Positions 1-5,331 of a stretch of 5,969 nucleotides of DNA are shown in pieces. The DNA is from Marinosulfonomonas sp. (GTDB taxonomy: Bacteria > Pseudomonadota > Alphaproteobacteria > Rhodobacterales > Rhodobacteraceae). The translations under genes were made by a program, and so were the position numbers. Where the stretch lies: NCBI GenBank assembly GCA_026989405.1, contig JALSJL010000046.1:1-5969 (forward strand), given 5' to 3'. Each line of letters starts with the position of its first letter. Positions within the stretch are counted from its first letter, which is position 1. The notes beneath the pieces were generated by a model. It ran no database searches. It saw only the letters and a list, made by a program, of their open reading frames with translations, and was not told where the DNA came from.

Positions 1-393
1 GCCCGTGCAGGGCAGACCGCGGGGCAGGCGATTGCCGTCAACCAGGGCAAAGTCGGCCCTGGCCGACAAGCCGCCCACGGCCCGTTCCATCGCCAGCATC
101 GAAGCCTGCAATATGTTGATTTCGTCGATCTCTCCGACGCTGGCCTGTCCGACCGAGACATCCGCAGCGGCTTCCAGGGCCGCCGCCAGCGCCATCCTGC
201 GACCCTGGCTCAGCTTCTTGGAATCATTCAGGCCTTCGGGAATGTTTCCGGGATCAAGCCGGACTGCCGCCGCAACAACCGGGCCGGCCAGGGGCCCGCG
301 GCCCACTTCGTCGACCCCGACCACCCGGCACGCGCCGTTTTCAATGGCTTGCGCCTCGAAGAAAAAGTCAGGGAGTGTTTTCTGCATGGCCAT
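1..393 (-). CDS. rnhB: Ribonuclease HII, 5' part (C-terminus beyond left edge)
   Basis: RNase HII is a cytoplasmic endonuclease that nicks RNA in RNA-DNA hybrids and starts removal of single ribonucleotides misincorporated into DNA. The first 131 residues are present and the frame is open to base 1. Visible family motifs are GVDEVGRGPLAGPV (about residues 26-39, with acidic catalytic residues D28 and E29), LNDSKKLS (about 59-66), EIDEINILQASMLAMERA (about 89-106) and LVDGN (117-121, with catalytic D119). The fourth acidic residue should lie beyond the edge. The start given is the first ATG (MAMQK); the Met two codons later (385-387) is equally possible because neither has a recognisable Shine-Dalgarno sequence. 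Tandem terminators lie just upstream, so rnhB probably has its own promoter. In related alphaproteobacteria rnhB often neighbours a CcrM-type methylase gene, which cannot be checked here. The family identity is secure. Confidence 0.96.
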   Translation of the reverse strand, partial: MAMQKTLPDFFFEAQAIENGACRVVGVDEVGRGPLAGPVVAAAVRLDPGNIPEGLNDSKKLSQGRRMALAAALEAAADVSVGQASVGEIDEINILQASMLAMERAVGGLSARADFALVDGNRLPRGLPCTG

Positions 394-426
394 ACCAAAT
401 CGCGTGGCGCGGGCATGTGCAAGATG

Positions 427-459
427 AAAAAGGGGCGGGGGCCATGTGACCACCCGCCC
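427..459 (-). terminator. Rho-independent terminator of the exported Cys-repeat gene
   Basis: Read on the minus strand, GGGCGGG (459-453) pairs with CCCGCCC (439-433), with two possible extra G-C pairs inside (451-450 with 441-440). A run of five T follows at 431-427. A GC-rich stem followed by T5 is the classic intrinsic terminator layout. It lies about 55 bp past the stop of the 514-975 gene and only about 33 bp before the first rnhB ATG, so it should separate the two transcription units. Confidence 0.75.
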
Positions 460-460
460 T

Positions 461-497
461 AGAAACCGGCACGGAAAGCTGGGGATACCCGTGCCGG
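461..497 (-). terminator. Upstream hairpin, second terminator-like element
   Basis: CCGGCACGG (466-474) and CCGTGCCGG (489-497) form a perfect 9-bp stem with a 14-nt loop. In the minus-strand direction the stem is followed by TTTCT (465-461), a weak T-tract. It starts 17 bp after the stop of the 514-975 gene and stands directly in front of the stronger terminator at 427-459, so the two look like a tandem terminator. Alone it would be a weak call because of the short T-run. Confidence 0.5.
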
Positions 498-513
498 GTG
501 CTCGCCGGCGCGC

Positions 514-975
514 CTAGCGCAGCCGGGCCTCGTCTTCGAAACCGTGATTGCGCAGGCATTTCGCGCCATAGACCCTGGCCGGGCGGCCATACCGAAGCTG
601 AACGGTTTGCAGGCAGGCCCTGGGCAGACGCTCCGGGCGCAACATGACTTCCTTCAAACAGGCCTGACCGTAGACCCCGCGGCGCCCGCCGCCGGGCCTT
701 GGCAGGGTAAAATAGCATTCATTCGGGACAAACCCGCGCAACGCGGGCGGCTTGGGGGCGGGGGCCGGAAGCGGCAGCGGGGTCGGGCGCGGACGGGTCA
801 CCGCCGGTTTCTTGCGCTTGTTGCTTTCCTCGATCGCCTTGCCGATGATGAACAGCGTGATGGCGCCGGCAATGAAGCGGTTGATCTCATCGTTGCCCGC
901 GCGGGCCGGGACAGTCGCGGCACCCGAGAAGGCCATGGAAAGAGCGAGGACAGAGGCAATGATCTTTCGGGGCAT
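514..975 (-). CDS. Exported protein with Pro-rich linker and two Cys-containing repeats, function unknown
   Basis: The function is not recognised. The predicted protein has 153 residues. Residues 1-26 look like a signal peptide (MPRK, a hydrophobic core, then ARA before GND). Residues 33-48 (FIAGAITLFIIGKAIE) are hydrophobic and may be a membrane segment or amphipathic helix. A basic stretch and a Pro-rich linker cover about 52-79. The C-terminal half contains two copies of the pattern C-x13-VYG-x2-CL, with cysteines at 87/106 and 121/140, suggesting two disulfide-stabilised units if it lies in the periplasm. The start at 975 (MPRKII) is chosen because AAGGA (988-984) sits 8 nt from it, against only 2 nt from the ATG at 981. 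Two terminator-like hairpins follow the stop, so it is probably monocistronic. It is divergent from the 1146 operon. I recall similar small proteins in Rhodobacteraceae, but only from memory. Confidence 0.8.
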   Translation of the reverse strand: MPRKIIASVLALSMAFSGAATVPARAGNDEINRFIAGAITLFIIGKAIEESNKRKKPAVTRPRPTPLPLPAPAPKPPALRGFVPNECYFTLPRPGGGRRGVYGQACLKEVMLRPERLPRACLQTVQLRYGRPARVYGAKCLRNHGFEDEARLR

Positions 976-982
976 GGGCATC

Positions 983-990
983 TTCCTTTC
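983..990 (-). promoter_or_regulatory. Ribosome binding site that decides the start of the 514-975 gene
   Basis: On the minus strand GAAAGGAA occupies 990-983. The AGGA core lies too close (2 nt) to the ATG at 981 but at a normal 8 nt from the ATG at 975. The protein therefore probably begins MPRK rather than MPMPRK. Confidence 0.6.
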
Positions 991-1071
991 TGGTGGGGCG
1001 CAGCGCAGGCCGGGCCGGTGGTGATGGGAAGACTGTCCGCTGGCGGGCCGGGCTAGACAATATCAGCGAAT

Positions 1072-1086
1072 TGTTATTCGATAACA
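1072..1086. promoter_or_regulatory. 15-bp inverted repeat in a divergent promoter region, candidate operator
   Basis: TGTTAT-TCG-ATAACA is a perfect 6+3+6 inverted repeat in the 170-bp region between the divergent genes starting at 975 (minus) and 1146 (plus). It is AT-rich within GC-rich surroundings and lies about 60 bp before the plus-strand start and about 100 bp before the minus-strand start. This is a position from which a dimeric regulator could control either direction. Weak promoter-like hexamers occur around it, such as TTGATA at 1104-1109, but I cannot place a convincing promoter. The binding protein is unknown; the nearby winged-helix protein is one candidate, by inference only. 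Confidence 0.4.
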
Positions 1087-1145
1087 CGGCCGGTCGGGTC
1101 GACTTGATATTGAATAGCACCCGTGCCTCGCGCACACTCGTCCAC

Positions 1146-1439
1146 ATGAAAAACCTTGTGAACATGATGGTTGTTGCCGGCACGCTGCTTCTTGCAGACC
1201 CCGCCGCGGCGGCTTGCTATGCAGACTACAAAGCCAAGCGCGACAATCCGTTGCGGCTGCACTACGGTGTCATTGAACTGCCGGATGGGGCTTGCGAAAA
1301 CAAGAAAGGCGCACGCGAAGAAATCGCGCAGCGGCTCGCGCAAGCCGAATGGACATTGCTCAATGTCCTGTCGCTGTTTGGCGAAGAGGGCCTGGAAGAC
1401 AGGAGAGAAAGTGCTGGGGAGTTCTTCTTACGTTTCTGA
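1146..1439 (+). CDS. Small secreted protein with two cysteines, function unknown
   Basis: The function is not recognised. The predicted protein has 97 residues and starts MKNLVNMM. Residues 1-23 look like a cleavable signal peptide ending in AAAA, so the mature protein would start at Cys24 (CYADYKAKRD). Because Cys follows immediately, a lipoprotein is conceivable, but the preceding residues do not fit a good lipobox (no Leu, Val or Ile at -3). A second cysteine, C50, could pair with C24. The rest is soluble and mixed in charge, with a WTLLNVLSLFG stretch at about 69-79. No clear Shine-Dalgarno precedes the ATG; the in-frame Mets at 1164 and 1167 are less likely because they remove the positively charged start of the signal. 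Its end overlaps the winged-helix gene by 29 bp, so the two are probably cotranscribed and translationally coupled. The motif resembles small conserved Rhodobacteraceae proteins, from memory only. Confidence 0.8.
   Translation: MKNLVNMMVVAGTLLLADPAAAACYADYKAKRDNPLRLHYGVIELPDGACENKKGAREEIAQRLAQAEWTLLNVLSLFGEEGLEDRRESAGEFFLRF
1401..1406 (+). promoter_or_regulatory. Shine-Dalgarno setting a GTG start for the winged-helix protein
   Basis: AGGAGA at 1401-1406 is followed by four bases and then GTG at 1411, an almost ideal arrangement. The ATG at 1441 in the same frame has no such signal (upstream bases ACGTTTCTGAC). This supports GTG 1411 as the start and places initiation inside the end of the preceding gene. 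Confidence 0.65.
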
Positions 1440-2115
1440 CATGCGCCGCTCGGGCACCCGGGTTGTCGCCGTTGGAATCGCTGCAATCGTCGTCATCCTT
1501 CTGGTGGCGGCGGTGTTGCTGTTTGCCAACCTGCCCGATGCCAACGCCTTCAACCAGCGCGTCGAGCAGATTTTTGTCCAGAACGATGACCTGACCTCGA
1601 ACGCCGAGATCAAACTGCTGGAAATTCTCGCCGAGAGCGGCACCGCCTTTTCCGGCGTTCTGGAAAGCTACCGAACGGTGATTTTCGTGCTTCTGGTGTT
1701 TTCGACGGCCCTGCTGATTGCGGCCCTGGTCTTTCTTGTCACCATCATCGTGATGAACCGCCGGATGAGCGAGATCGAGCGCGCCGGCATTACCGTTTCA
1801 TCGCTGTTGATCAGCCGCGAGGAACGCACGGTCTATATCAACAACATGGAATTCAAGCTGACCGAAGCGGCCATTGAAACGCTGTCTGTGCTGGCCGAGG
1901 CACGGATGGATGAAGACGTGCTGTCGGGCGCCGAAATCGAAGCGATGATATCCGGTCGCCGCACCGAAGACTGTGACGAAGCCGCCGGCGCCACGCGCAT
2001 CAAGCGCCTGCGCGACACGCTTGGCAACCAGCTGGTCAGCGAGCTTCTGGTCAAGAATATCGCGCGCAAGGGATACATGCTGTCGATCGACAAGGACGTG
2101 ATCAGGATGATCTGA
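1411..2115 (+). CDS. Membrane-anchored protein with C-terminal OmpR/PhoB-like winged helix
   Basis: The predicted protein has 234 residues from GTG 1411. Residues about 18-39 form a first hydrophobic membrane segment and about 88-115 a second (VIFVLLVFSTALLIAALVFL), leaving a roughly 48-residue segment between them, probably periplasmic. Basic residues (NRR at 116-118) follow the second segment, consistent with a cytoplasmic C-terminus. Residues about 127-227 read like an OmpR/PhoB winged helix: a strand pair around TVYINNMEFKLT, a helix AIETLSVLAEA, a helix around LSGAEIEAMI, a likely recognition helix ATRIKRLRDTLG (194-205), and a wing ending IARKGYMLSID. There is no receiver domain. The layout suggests a membrane-bound DNA-binding regulator with its DNA-binding domain at the C-terminus, opposite to ToxR/CadC. 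Targets and signal are unknown. The gene overlaps the small secreted protein gene by 29 bp and the end of tctA by 14 bp. ATG 1441 is the alternative start. Confidence 0.82.
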   Translation: MLGSSSYVSDMRRSGTRVVAVGIAAIVVILLVAAVLLFANLPDANAFNQRVEQIFVQNDDLTSNAEIKLLEILAESGTAFSGVLESYRTVIFVLLVFSTALLIAALVFLVTIIVMNRRMSEIERAGITVSSLLISREERTVYINNMEFKLTEAAIETLSVLAEARMDEDVLSGAEIEAMISGRRTEDCDEAAGATRIKRLRDTLGNQLVSELLVKNIARKGYMLSIDKDVIRMI

Positions 2116-3595
2116 CCCCCGCAGCGTTCTGCCGGACCATCTTGAGATACGAAATCAACGGTGGCACCAGCAGCAGTGCGATGATCACCCACATCACCTT
2201 GGCGATGTTGCTTTCAAAGAATATCCAGGGCGAGCCCTTGCCGATGATCATGCCCTGCGTGAACCCGCCCTCGGCAATCGGTCCGAGGATCAGCCCGAGG
2301 ATCAGCGCCTCCAGCGAATAGCCGAGCTTTTTCAGGATCAGGCCGAACAGGGCAAATCCGATCATCAGGTAGACATCGAACACTGCGTTGTTCAGGGCGT
2401 AGGACCCGAGCACGGCAAAGGCACTGACGACCGGCACCATGATCGCCGGCGGGATCAGCGCAATGCGCGCAAGGTAAGGGGCAAATGTCAGCCCGACGAT
2501 CAGGAACACGCCGTTGGCCACGAAAAGCGACAGGATGAACGGATAGGTCCGATTGGCGTATTCCGTGAACAGGTCGGGCCCCGGGATCATCCCGTGGATG
2601 ATGAACGCCCCCATAAGCGCGGCCGCGACCGAGTTGCCCGGGATGCCCAAGGTCAGGGTCGGCACCAACGATCCACCCACGCAGCCGTTGTTCCCGGCTT
2701 CAGCGGCGGCTATCCCTTCCGGGTTTCCCTTGCCGAACAGCTCTTTCATTTTCGAGATGCGCTTGGAGAAGTTGTAGGAAATGAACGCGGCAATCGTCGC
2801 CCCCTCTCCCGGCAGAATGCCAATGACGGTGCCGGTGCCCGACCCCAGTGCAATGTGTTTGGCGATCCCCCTGGGCATCGGTTCGCTCTTTTGGGTCTTG
2901 TCCAGCGCCGAGGTGTCGATGCTTTTCTGCCGCATCCCGGCAAGCTCAAGCATCTGGATCATCGAAAACAGGCCGATCAGGGCGGGCATGAAGTCTATCC
3001 CGTCGATCAGTTCGATCATGCCCATGGTGTAGCGCAGGCTGCCCGACATGTCGTCGGTGCCGATCACCGCGATGATCATGCCCAGCAGGCCGGCGATCAG
3101 CGCCTTGATCAACGAAGAATTTTCGTCGGCAATCGAGATGATCCCGGCCAGGCCCATCAGCGCCAGCAAAAAGGTCTCGGCCGGCCCGAACGCCAGGGCC
3201 TGTCGCGCCAGGAGCGGTGCGAAAAGCAGCAGGATCAGCGTCGAGAACGTGCCGCCCACATAGGACGCCGTGACCGACACCTTCAGCGCAAGCCCGGCGC
3301 GGCCCTGCTGACTCATCGGGTAGCCTTCAATGGCGGTGGCCACAGCCGCCGGCGTGCCCGGCGTGTTCAGCAAGATCGCCGGGATGGAGCCACCATACAT
3401 CGCCCCGCAATAGATCCCGCCCAAGAGCATCAGGCCGGCCGTCGGGTCCATCGTATAGGTGAACGGCACCAGAAGCCCCACGGCCATCGTGGCGGTCAGA
3501 CCGGGCATTCCTCCGATTGCAACGCCGGCCACCGTGCCGATGGCGATGGTGAGCAGCGAGGAAAGGGAAAAGACAATTGCGAGATATTCGAACAT
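2102..3595 (-). CDS. tctA: Tripartite tricarboxylate transporter, large permease subunit TctA
   Basis: This is the large inner-membrane subunit of a TTT-family secondary transporter, which moves carboxylates delivered by the periplasmic TctC, driven by an ion gradient. The protein has 497 residues, the usual TctA length, and is hydrophobic throughout, with many membrane segments. Family signatures are the Gly-rich GVAIGGMPGLTATM (about 24-37), YGGSIPAILLNTPGTPAA (67-84), a mid-protein GEGATIAAFISY segment (about 260-275) and GNNGCVGGSLVPTLTLGIPG (about 300-320), which repeats the first motif as expected for the two-fold duplicated fold. The ATG at 3595 gives the typical MFEYL start; the Shine-Dalgarno is weak, and tctB ends 12 bp upstream, so coupling is likely. 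It is the last gene of tctCBA, and its stop lies inside the end of the convergent winged-helix gene. The substrate cannot be told from sequence. Confidence 0.96.
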   Translation of the reverse strand: MFEYLAIVFSLSSLLTIAIGTVAGVAIGGMPGLTATMAVGLLVPFTYTMDPTAGLMLLGGIYCGAMYGGSIPAILLNTPGTPAAVATAIEGYPMSQQGRAGLALKVSVTASYVGGTFSTLILLLFAPLLARQALAFGPAETFLLALMGLAGIISIADENSSLIKALIAGLLGMIIAVIGTDDMSGSLRYTMGMIELIDGIDFMPALIGLFSMIQMLELAGMRQKSIDTSALDKTQKSEPMPRGIAKHIALGSGTGTVIGILPGEGATIAAFISYNFSKRISKMKELFGKGNPEGIAAAEAGNNGCVGGSLVPTLTLGIPGNSVAAALMGAFIIHGMIPGPDLFTEYANRTYPFILSLFVANGVFLIVGLTFAPYLARIALIPPAIMVPVVSAFAVLGSYALNNAVFDVYLMIGFALFGLILKKLGYSLEALILGLILGPIAEGGFTQGMIIGKGSPWIFFESNIAKVMWVIIALLLVPPLISYLKMVRQNAAGVRSS

Positions 3596-3607
3596 GGTTT
3601 GCCGCCG

Positions 3608-4051
3608 TCAAAAATTGAAGCCGGGCAGATTGACCGACAGGATCTGGATGAAAACGATGTAGACAAAGGCAAGCACGCCCAGCGTTGTAAGGCCGATCGC
3701 CAAATAGTTGCGAAACCCGAGCAGCACCGCGACCACCGGGATGAAGATCGCCGCAGGAATGAAAAACCCGAGGGTTTCGAACACCATTGCAAAGATCACC
3801 AGCGCCACCAGCAAACCGATGAAACGAGGCCAGTGCGTGGTCACAATGAGCTTGTCGAGGCTTCTGTCCCTGAGCAGGCTATAGGCCAGTTGTCCGCTTG
3901 ACAGAACGCCGATGAATACCGCCAGAAACCGGACGTATTTTGCCGATGTCGTCCTGGCGATGCCCGTGAAGTTGGCCGCGCTGCCATAAAGCAGCACGGC
4001 CATCAGAATGATGATCGCCAGAACAATGCGATCAACCGAGCGCTTGGTCAT
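3608..4051 (-). CDS. tctB: Tripartite tricarboxylate transporter, small membrane subunit TctB
   Basis: TctB is the small, poorly conserved membrane subunit of TTT transporters and works with TctA. The protein has 147 residues, normal for the family. Hydrophobic segments lie at about 6-25, 39-60, 74-112 (long enough for two helices) and 115-140, matching the four to five helices expected of TctB/DUF1468. The loop at about 60-73 (LRDRSLDKLIVTTH) is charged. The start ATG overlaps the TAA stop of tctC as TAATG, with no separate Shine-Dalgarno, so it is probably translated by reinitiation after tctC. tctA follows 12 bp later. Assignment rests on the hydrophobic pattern, length and position between tctC and tctA more than on strong motifs. 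Confidence 0.93.
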   Translation of the reverse strand: MTKRSVDRIVLAIIILMAVLLYGSAANFTGIARTTSAKYVRFLAVFIGVLSSGQLAYSLLRDRSLDKLIVTTHWPRFIGLLVALVIFAMVFETLGFFIPAAIFIPVVAVLLGFRNYLAIGLTTLGVLAFVYIVFIQILSVNLPGFNF

Positions 4052-4998
4052 TACCAGGGCGCTTGGTCATAGACGGCCTGGGTCTCGGCCTGAAGTCCTT
4101 CAAGATAGGCCAGGTATTCAGGCCCGCTCATGGGCAGCAGGAAAATCGAGCCGGTCATGGCATTGTCCTTGAACTCGTCGCTGGCCATGACTTCGGCCAG
4201 CATCGTGTCAAGTTGCTCCTGAATTGCCGGATCAATGCCGGCCGGTGCCACGAAACCGCGCGTTGCGCGCATGAACACGTCAAAACCCTGTTCCTGGGCC
4301 GTTGGCATGTCGGGCAGATGGCTGTCGCGCTCTTCGGTAAGCAAGGCAATGATGCGCGCGTCACCCGCGGCATGTTGCTTGATCATCTGCGAAAGGTTCA
4401 TGAAAGCCGCATCCACATGGCCACCCAGAATGGCGGCCTTCTGCTCGGTCGAGCCTTTGGTCGGCAACAGGTTGAACTCAACCCCGGCTTTCGACTCGAA
4501 CGACTTCGCGGCAAGGAAGTCATCCGACCCGATGCCATTCACGGCAACCGTCAGCGCATCGGCCTTGGCCGCATCCGCGAGGTCCTGCATGTTCATGATC
4601 GCGCTGTCCTTGGGAACCACGACGATTGCCGGATCCTGGGCGGTGTTGCCCATGACGTGAAAACTGTCGAGCGTATAGCCGGCCCGGCCCGAGACGATAT
4701 GCGCAACCAGCTGCGGTGTGAACACAAGACCGATGGTATAGCCATCCGGCTTGGCGCGGGCGATGGCTTCAAACCCCTTCTGGCCGCCAGACCCGGGGAT
4801 GTTGTTGATGACAAATTCGAACCCGTCATAGTTCTTTTCGGCAATCTCGGTGAACATACGGGCCGTCCGGTCCGTCGACCCACCGGCCTTGGACGGCACG
4901 ATGATCGTGATGGATTGTGTTGGATACTCGGCGGCAACCGCGCCGACGGCCAAGCCAAGCGACATGATCGCGCCGGCCAGAAATGTTCTCTTGAGCAT
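4051..4998 (-). CDS. tctC: Tripartite tricarboxylate transporter, periplasmic substrate-binding protein TctC
   Basis: This is a periplasmic solute-binding protein of the TctC/Bug family that captures a carboxylate or related small molecule and delivers it to TctAB. The protein has 315 residues. Residues 1-23 form a signal peptide (MLKR, hydrophobic core, AVAA before EYP). Family motifs are SITIIVPSKAGGSTDRTAR (29-47) and PGSGGQKGFEAIARAKPDGY (68-87), the two loops that hold the ligand carboxylate in Bug proteins. Other typical stretches are VAVNGIGSDD (about 151-160), LLPTKGSTEQKAAILGGHVD (about 187-206) and LTEERDSHLPDMPTAQEQG (about 230-248). The start is Met at 4998, because AGGGAG sits 6 nt upstream; the earlier ATG at 5022 would place that site inside the gene. 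It is first in the operon, with its stop overlapping the tctB start. The substrate is unknown: TTT systems take citrate, tartrate, aromatic acids, nicotinate and others. Confidence 0.95.
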   Translation of the reverse strand: MLKRTFLAGAIMSLGLAVGAVAAEYPTQSITIIVPSKAGGSTDRTARMFTEIAEKNYDGFEFVINNIPGSGGQKGFEAIARAKPDGYTIGLVFTPQLVAHIVSGRAGYTLDSFHVMGNTAQDPAIVVVPKDSAIMNMQDLADAAKADALTVAVNGIGSDDFLAAKSFESKAGVEFNLLPTKGSTEQKAAILGGHVDAAFMNLSQMIKQHAAGDARIIALLTEERDSHLPDMPTAQEQGFDVFMRATRGFVAPAGIDPAIQEQLDTMLAEVMASDEFKDNAMTGSIFLLPMSGPEYLAYLEGLQAETQAVYDQAPW

Positions 4999-5004
4999 TT
5001 TGAT

Positions 5005-5010
5005 CTCCCT
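5005..5010 (-). promoter_or_regulatory. tctC: Shine-Dalgarno of tctC
   Basis: On the minus strand AGGGAG (5010-5005) lies 6 nt before the ATG at 4998. It fixes the tctC start at MLKRTF rather than at the upstream in-frame ATG at 5022, and yields a clean signal peptide. Confidence 0.75.
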
Positions 5011-5044
5011 TTGTGCGCCCATTGTCTGGCGCTTTGAATTTCAC

Positions 5045-5074
5045 AGTGTAGCCAGATTGTCGGTCATATTTCAA
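5045..5074 (-). promoter_or_regulatory. Sigma-70-like promoter of tctCBA
   Basis: On the minus strand TTGAAA (5074-5069) and TACACT (5050-5045) are separated by 18 bp. Transcription would start near 5038 and leave a leader of about 40 nt before tctC. Both hexamers are good matches to the consensus (TTGACA, TATAAT), and this is the only convincing promoter before the operon. Confidence 0.6.
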
Positions 5075-5081
5075 CTGGACC

Positions 5082-5095
5082 GGGCCGAAAGGCCC
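5082..5095 (-). terminator. Short hairpin between tRNA-Arg and the tctC promoter, possible terminator
   Basis: GGGCC (5082-5086) and GGCCC (5091-5095) form a 5-bp all-GC stem with a four-base loop. It lies just before the tctC promoter hexamers and about 110 bp after the end of tRNA-Arg, where tRNA transcription should have stopped. No T-tract follows on the minus strand, so intrinsic termination is doubtful. On the plus strand the loop would be GAAA, a stable GNRA tetraloop, but no plus-strand transcript is evident. Confidence 0.25.
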
Positions 5096-5146
5096 CTATA
5101 TCCGCTCACACCCGCAGGAAAAGGCGGCCGGAAATCGCAAACCGGA

Positions 5147-5158
5147 TGCACATGTGCA
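5147..5158. promoter_or_regulatory. 12-bp perfect palindrome upstream of tctCBA, candidate operator
   Basis: TGCACATGTGCA is a perfect palindrome between the end of tRNA-Arg and the tctC promoter, about 73 bp upstream of the -35 hexamer. That is a plausible distance for an activator site, but no regulator gene lies beside the operon in this window. A 12-bp palindrome can occur by chance, so confidence is low. Confidence 0.3.
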
Positions 5159-5202
5159 CACGCTACGGGCGCAAACAGACACCCCGAGGGGATCAGGTGG
5201 AA

Positions 5203-5278
5203 TGGCGGCCCCGATAGGAGTCGAACCTATGACCTACCGCTTAGGAGGCGGTTGCTCTATCCTCTGAGCTACGGAGCC
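5203..5278 (-). tRNA. tRNA-Arg, anticodon CCT
   Basis: The 76-nt minus-strand sequence folds as a complete cloverleaf: acceptor GGCTCCG with CGGGGCC (one T-G pair), D stem GCTC/GAGC, anticodon stem ACCGC/GCGGT with loop CTCCTAA, a five-base variable loop, and T stem ATAGG/CCTAT with loop TTCGACT. The anticodon CCT (5245-5243) reads AGG, hence arginine. The discriminator base is G and the CCA end is encoded at 5205-5203. It lies 53 bp after the HAD hydrolase stop and has its own promoter-like sequence. Confidence 0.97.
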
Positions 5279-5288
5279 GATGGCGCCG

Positions 5289-5317
5289 TGTTTAGACAGC
5301 TTCTCGCCGCCTTTCAA
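5289..5317 (-). promoter_or_regulatory. Promoter of tRNA-Arg
   Basis: On the minus strand TTGAAA (5317-5312) and TAAACA (5294-5289) are separated by exactly 17 bp. The -10 element ends 10 bp before the first base of the tRNA, predicting a short leader of about 3-4 nt. It lies between the HAD hydrolase stop and the tRNA. Confidence 0.55.
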
Positions 5318-5331
5318 CCACGCCGGCTGCC

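Noticed and set aside
1171..1410. Extension of the winged-helix gene upstream to an ATG at 1171
   Set aside because: This would overlap nearly all of the small secreted protein gene in another frame and produce an R/K-rich N-terminus without family character. The GTG at 1411 has a strong Shine-Dalgarno.
1143..1439. Secreted protein as a lipoprotein with Cys24 lipidated
   Set aside because: Cys follows the likely cleavage point, but the residues before it are AAA without Leu, Val or Ile at -3, so ordinary signal peptidase I cleavage fits better.
2594..3901. Long plus-strand open frame (435 codons) opposite tctA and tctB
   Set aside because: It is the antisense shadow of well-supported TctA/TctB coding. 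Its translation is a low-complexity mix of R, H, Q, D and G with no recognisable domain.
4063..5037. Plus-strand open frame (324 codons) opposite tctC
   Set aside because: It mirrors tctC almost end to end. tctC has a Shine-Dalgarno, signal peptide and family motifs, while this frame has none.
5099..5110. Minus-strand TGTGAGCGGATA, identical to 12 bases of the E. coli lac operator
   Set aside because: Only one half of the operator is present, the symmetric second half is missing, and no LacI-family gene is visible. Chance similarity is most likely.
2102..5278. tctCBA as an island integrated at the tRNA-Arg gene
   Set aside because: The tRNA 3' end does face the operon, but there is no integrase and I see no repeat of the tRNA 3' end near 2100. 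Codon style matches the neighbouring genes, and the site could only be judged with comparative genomes.
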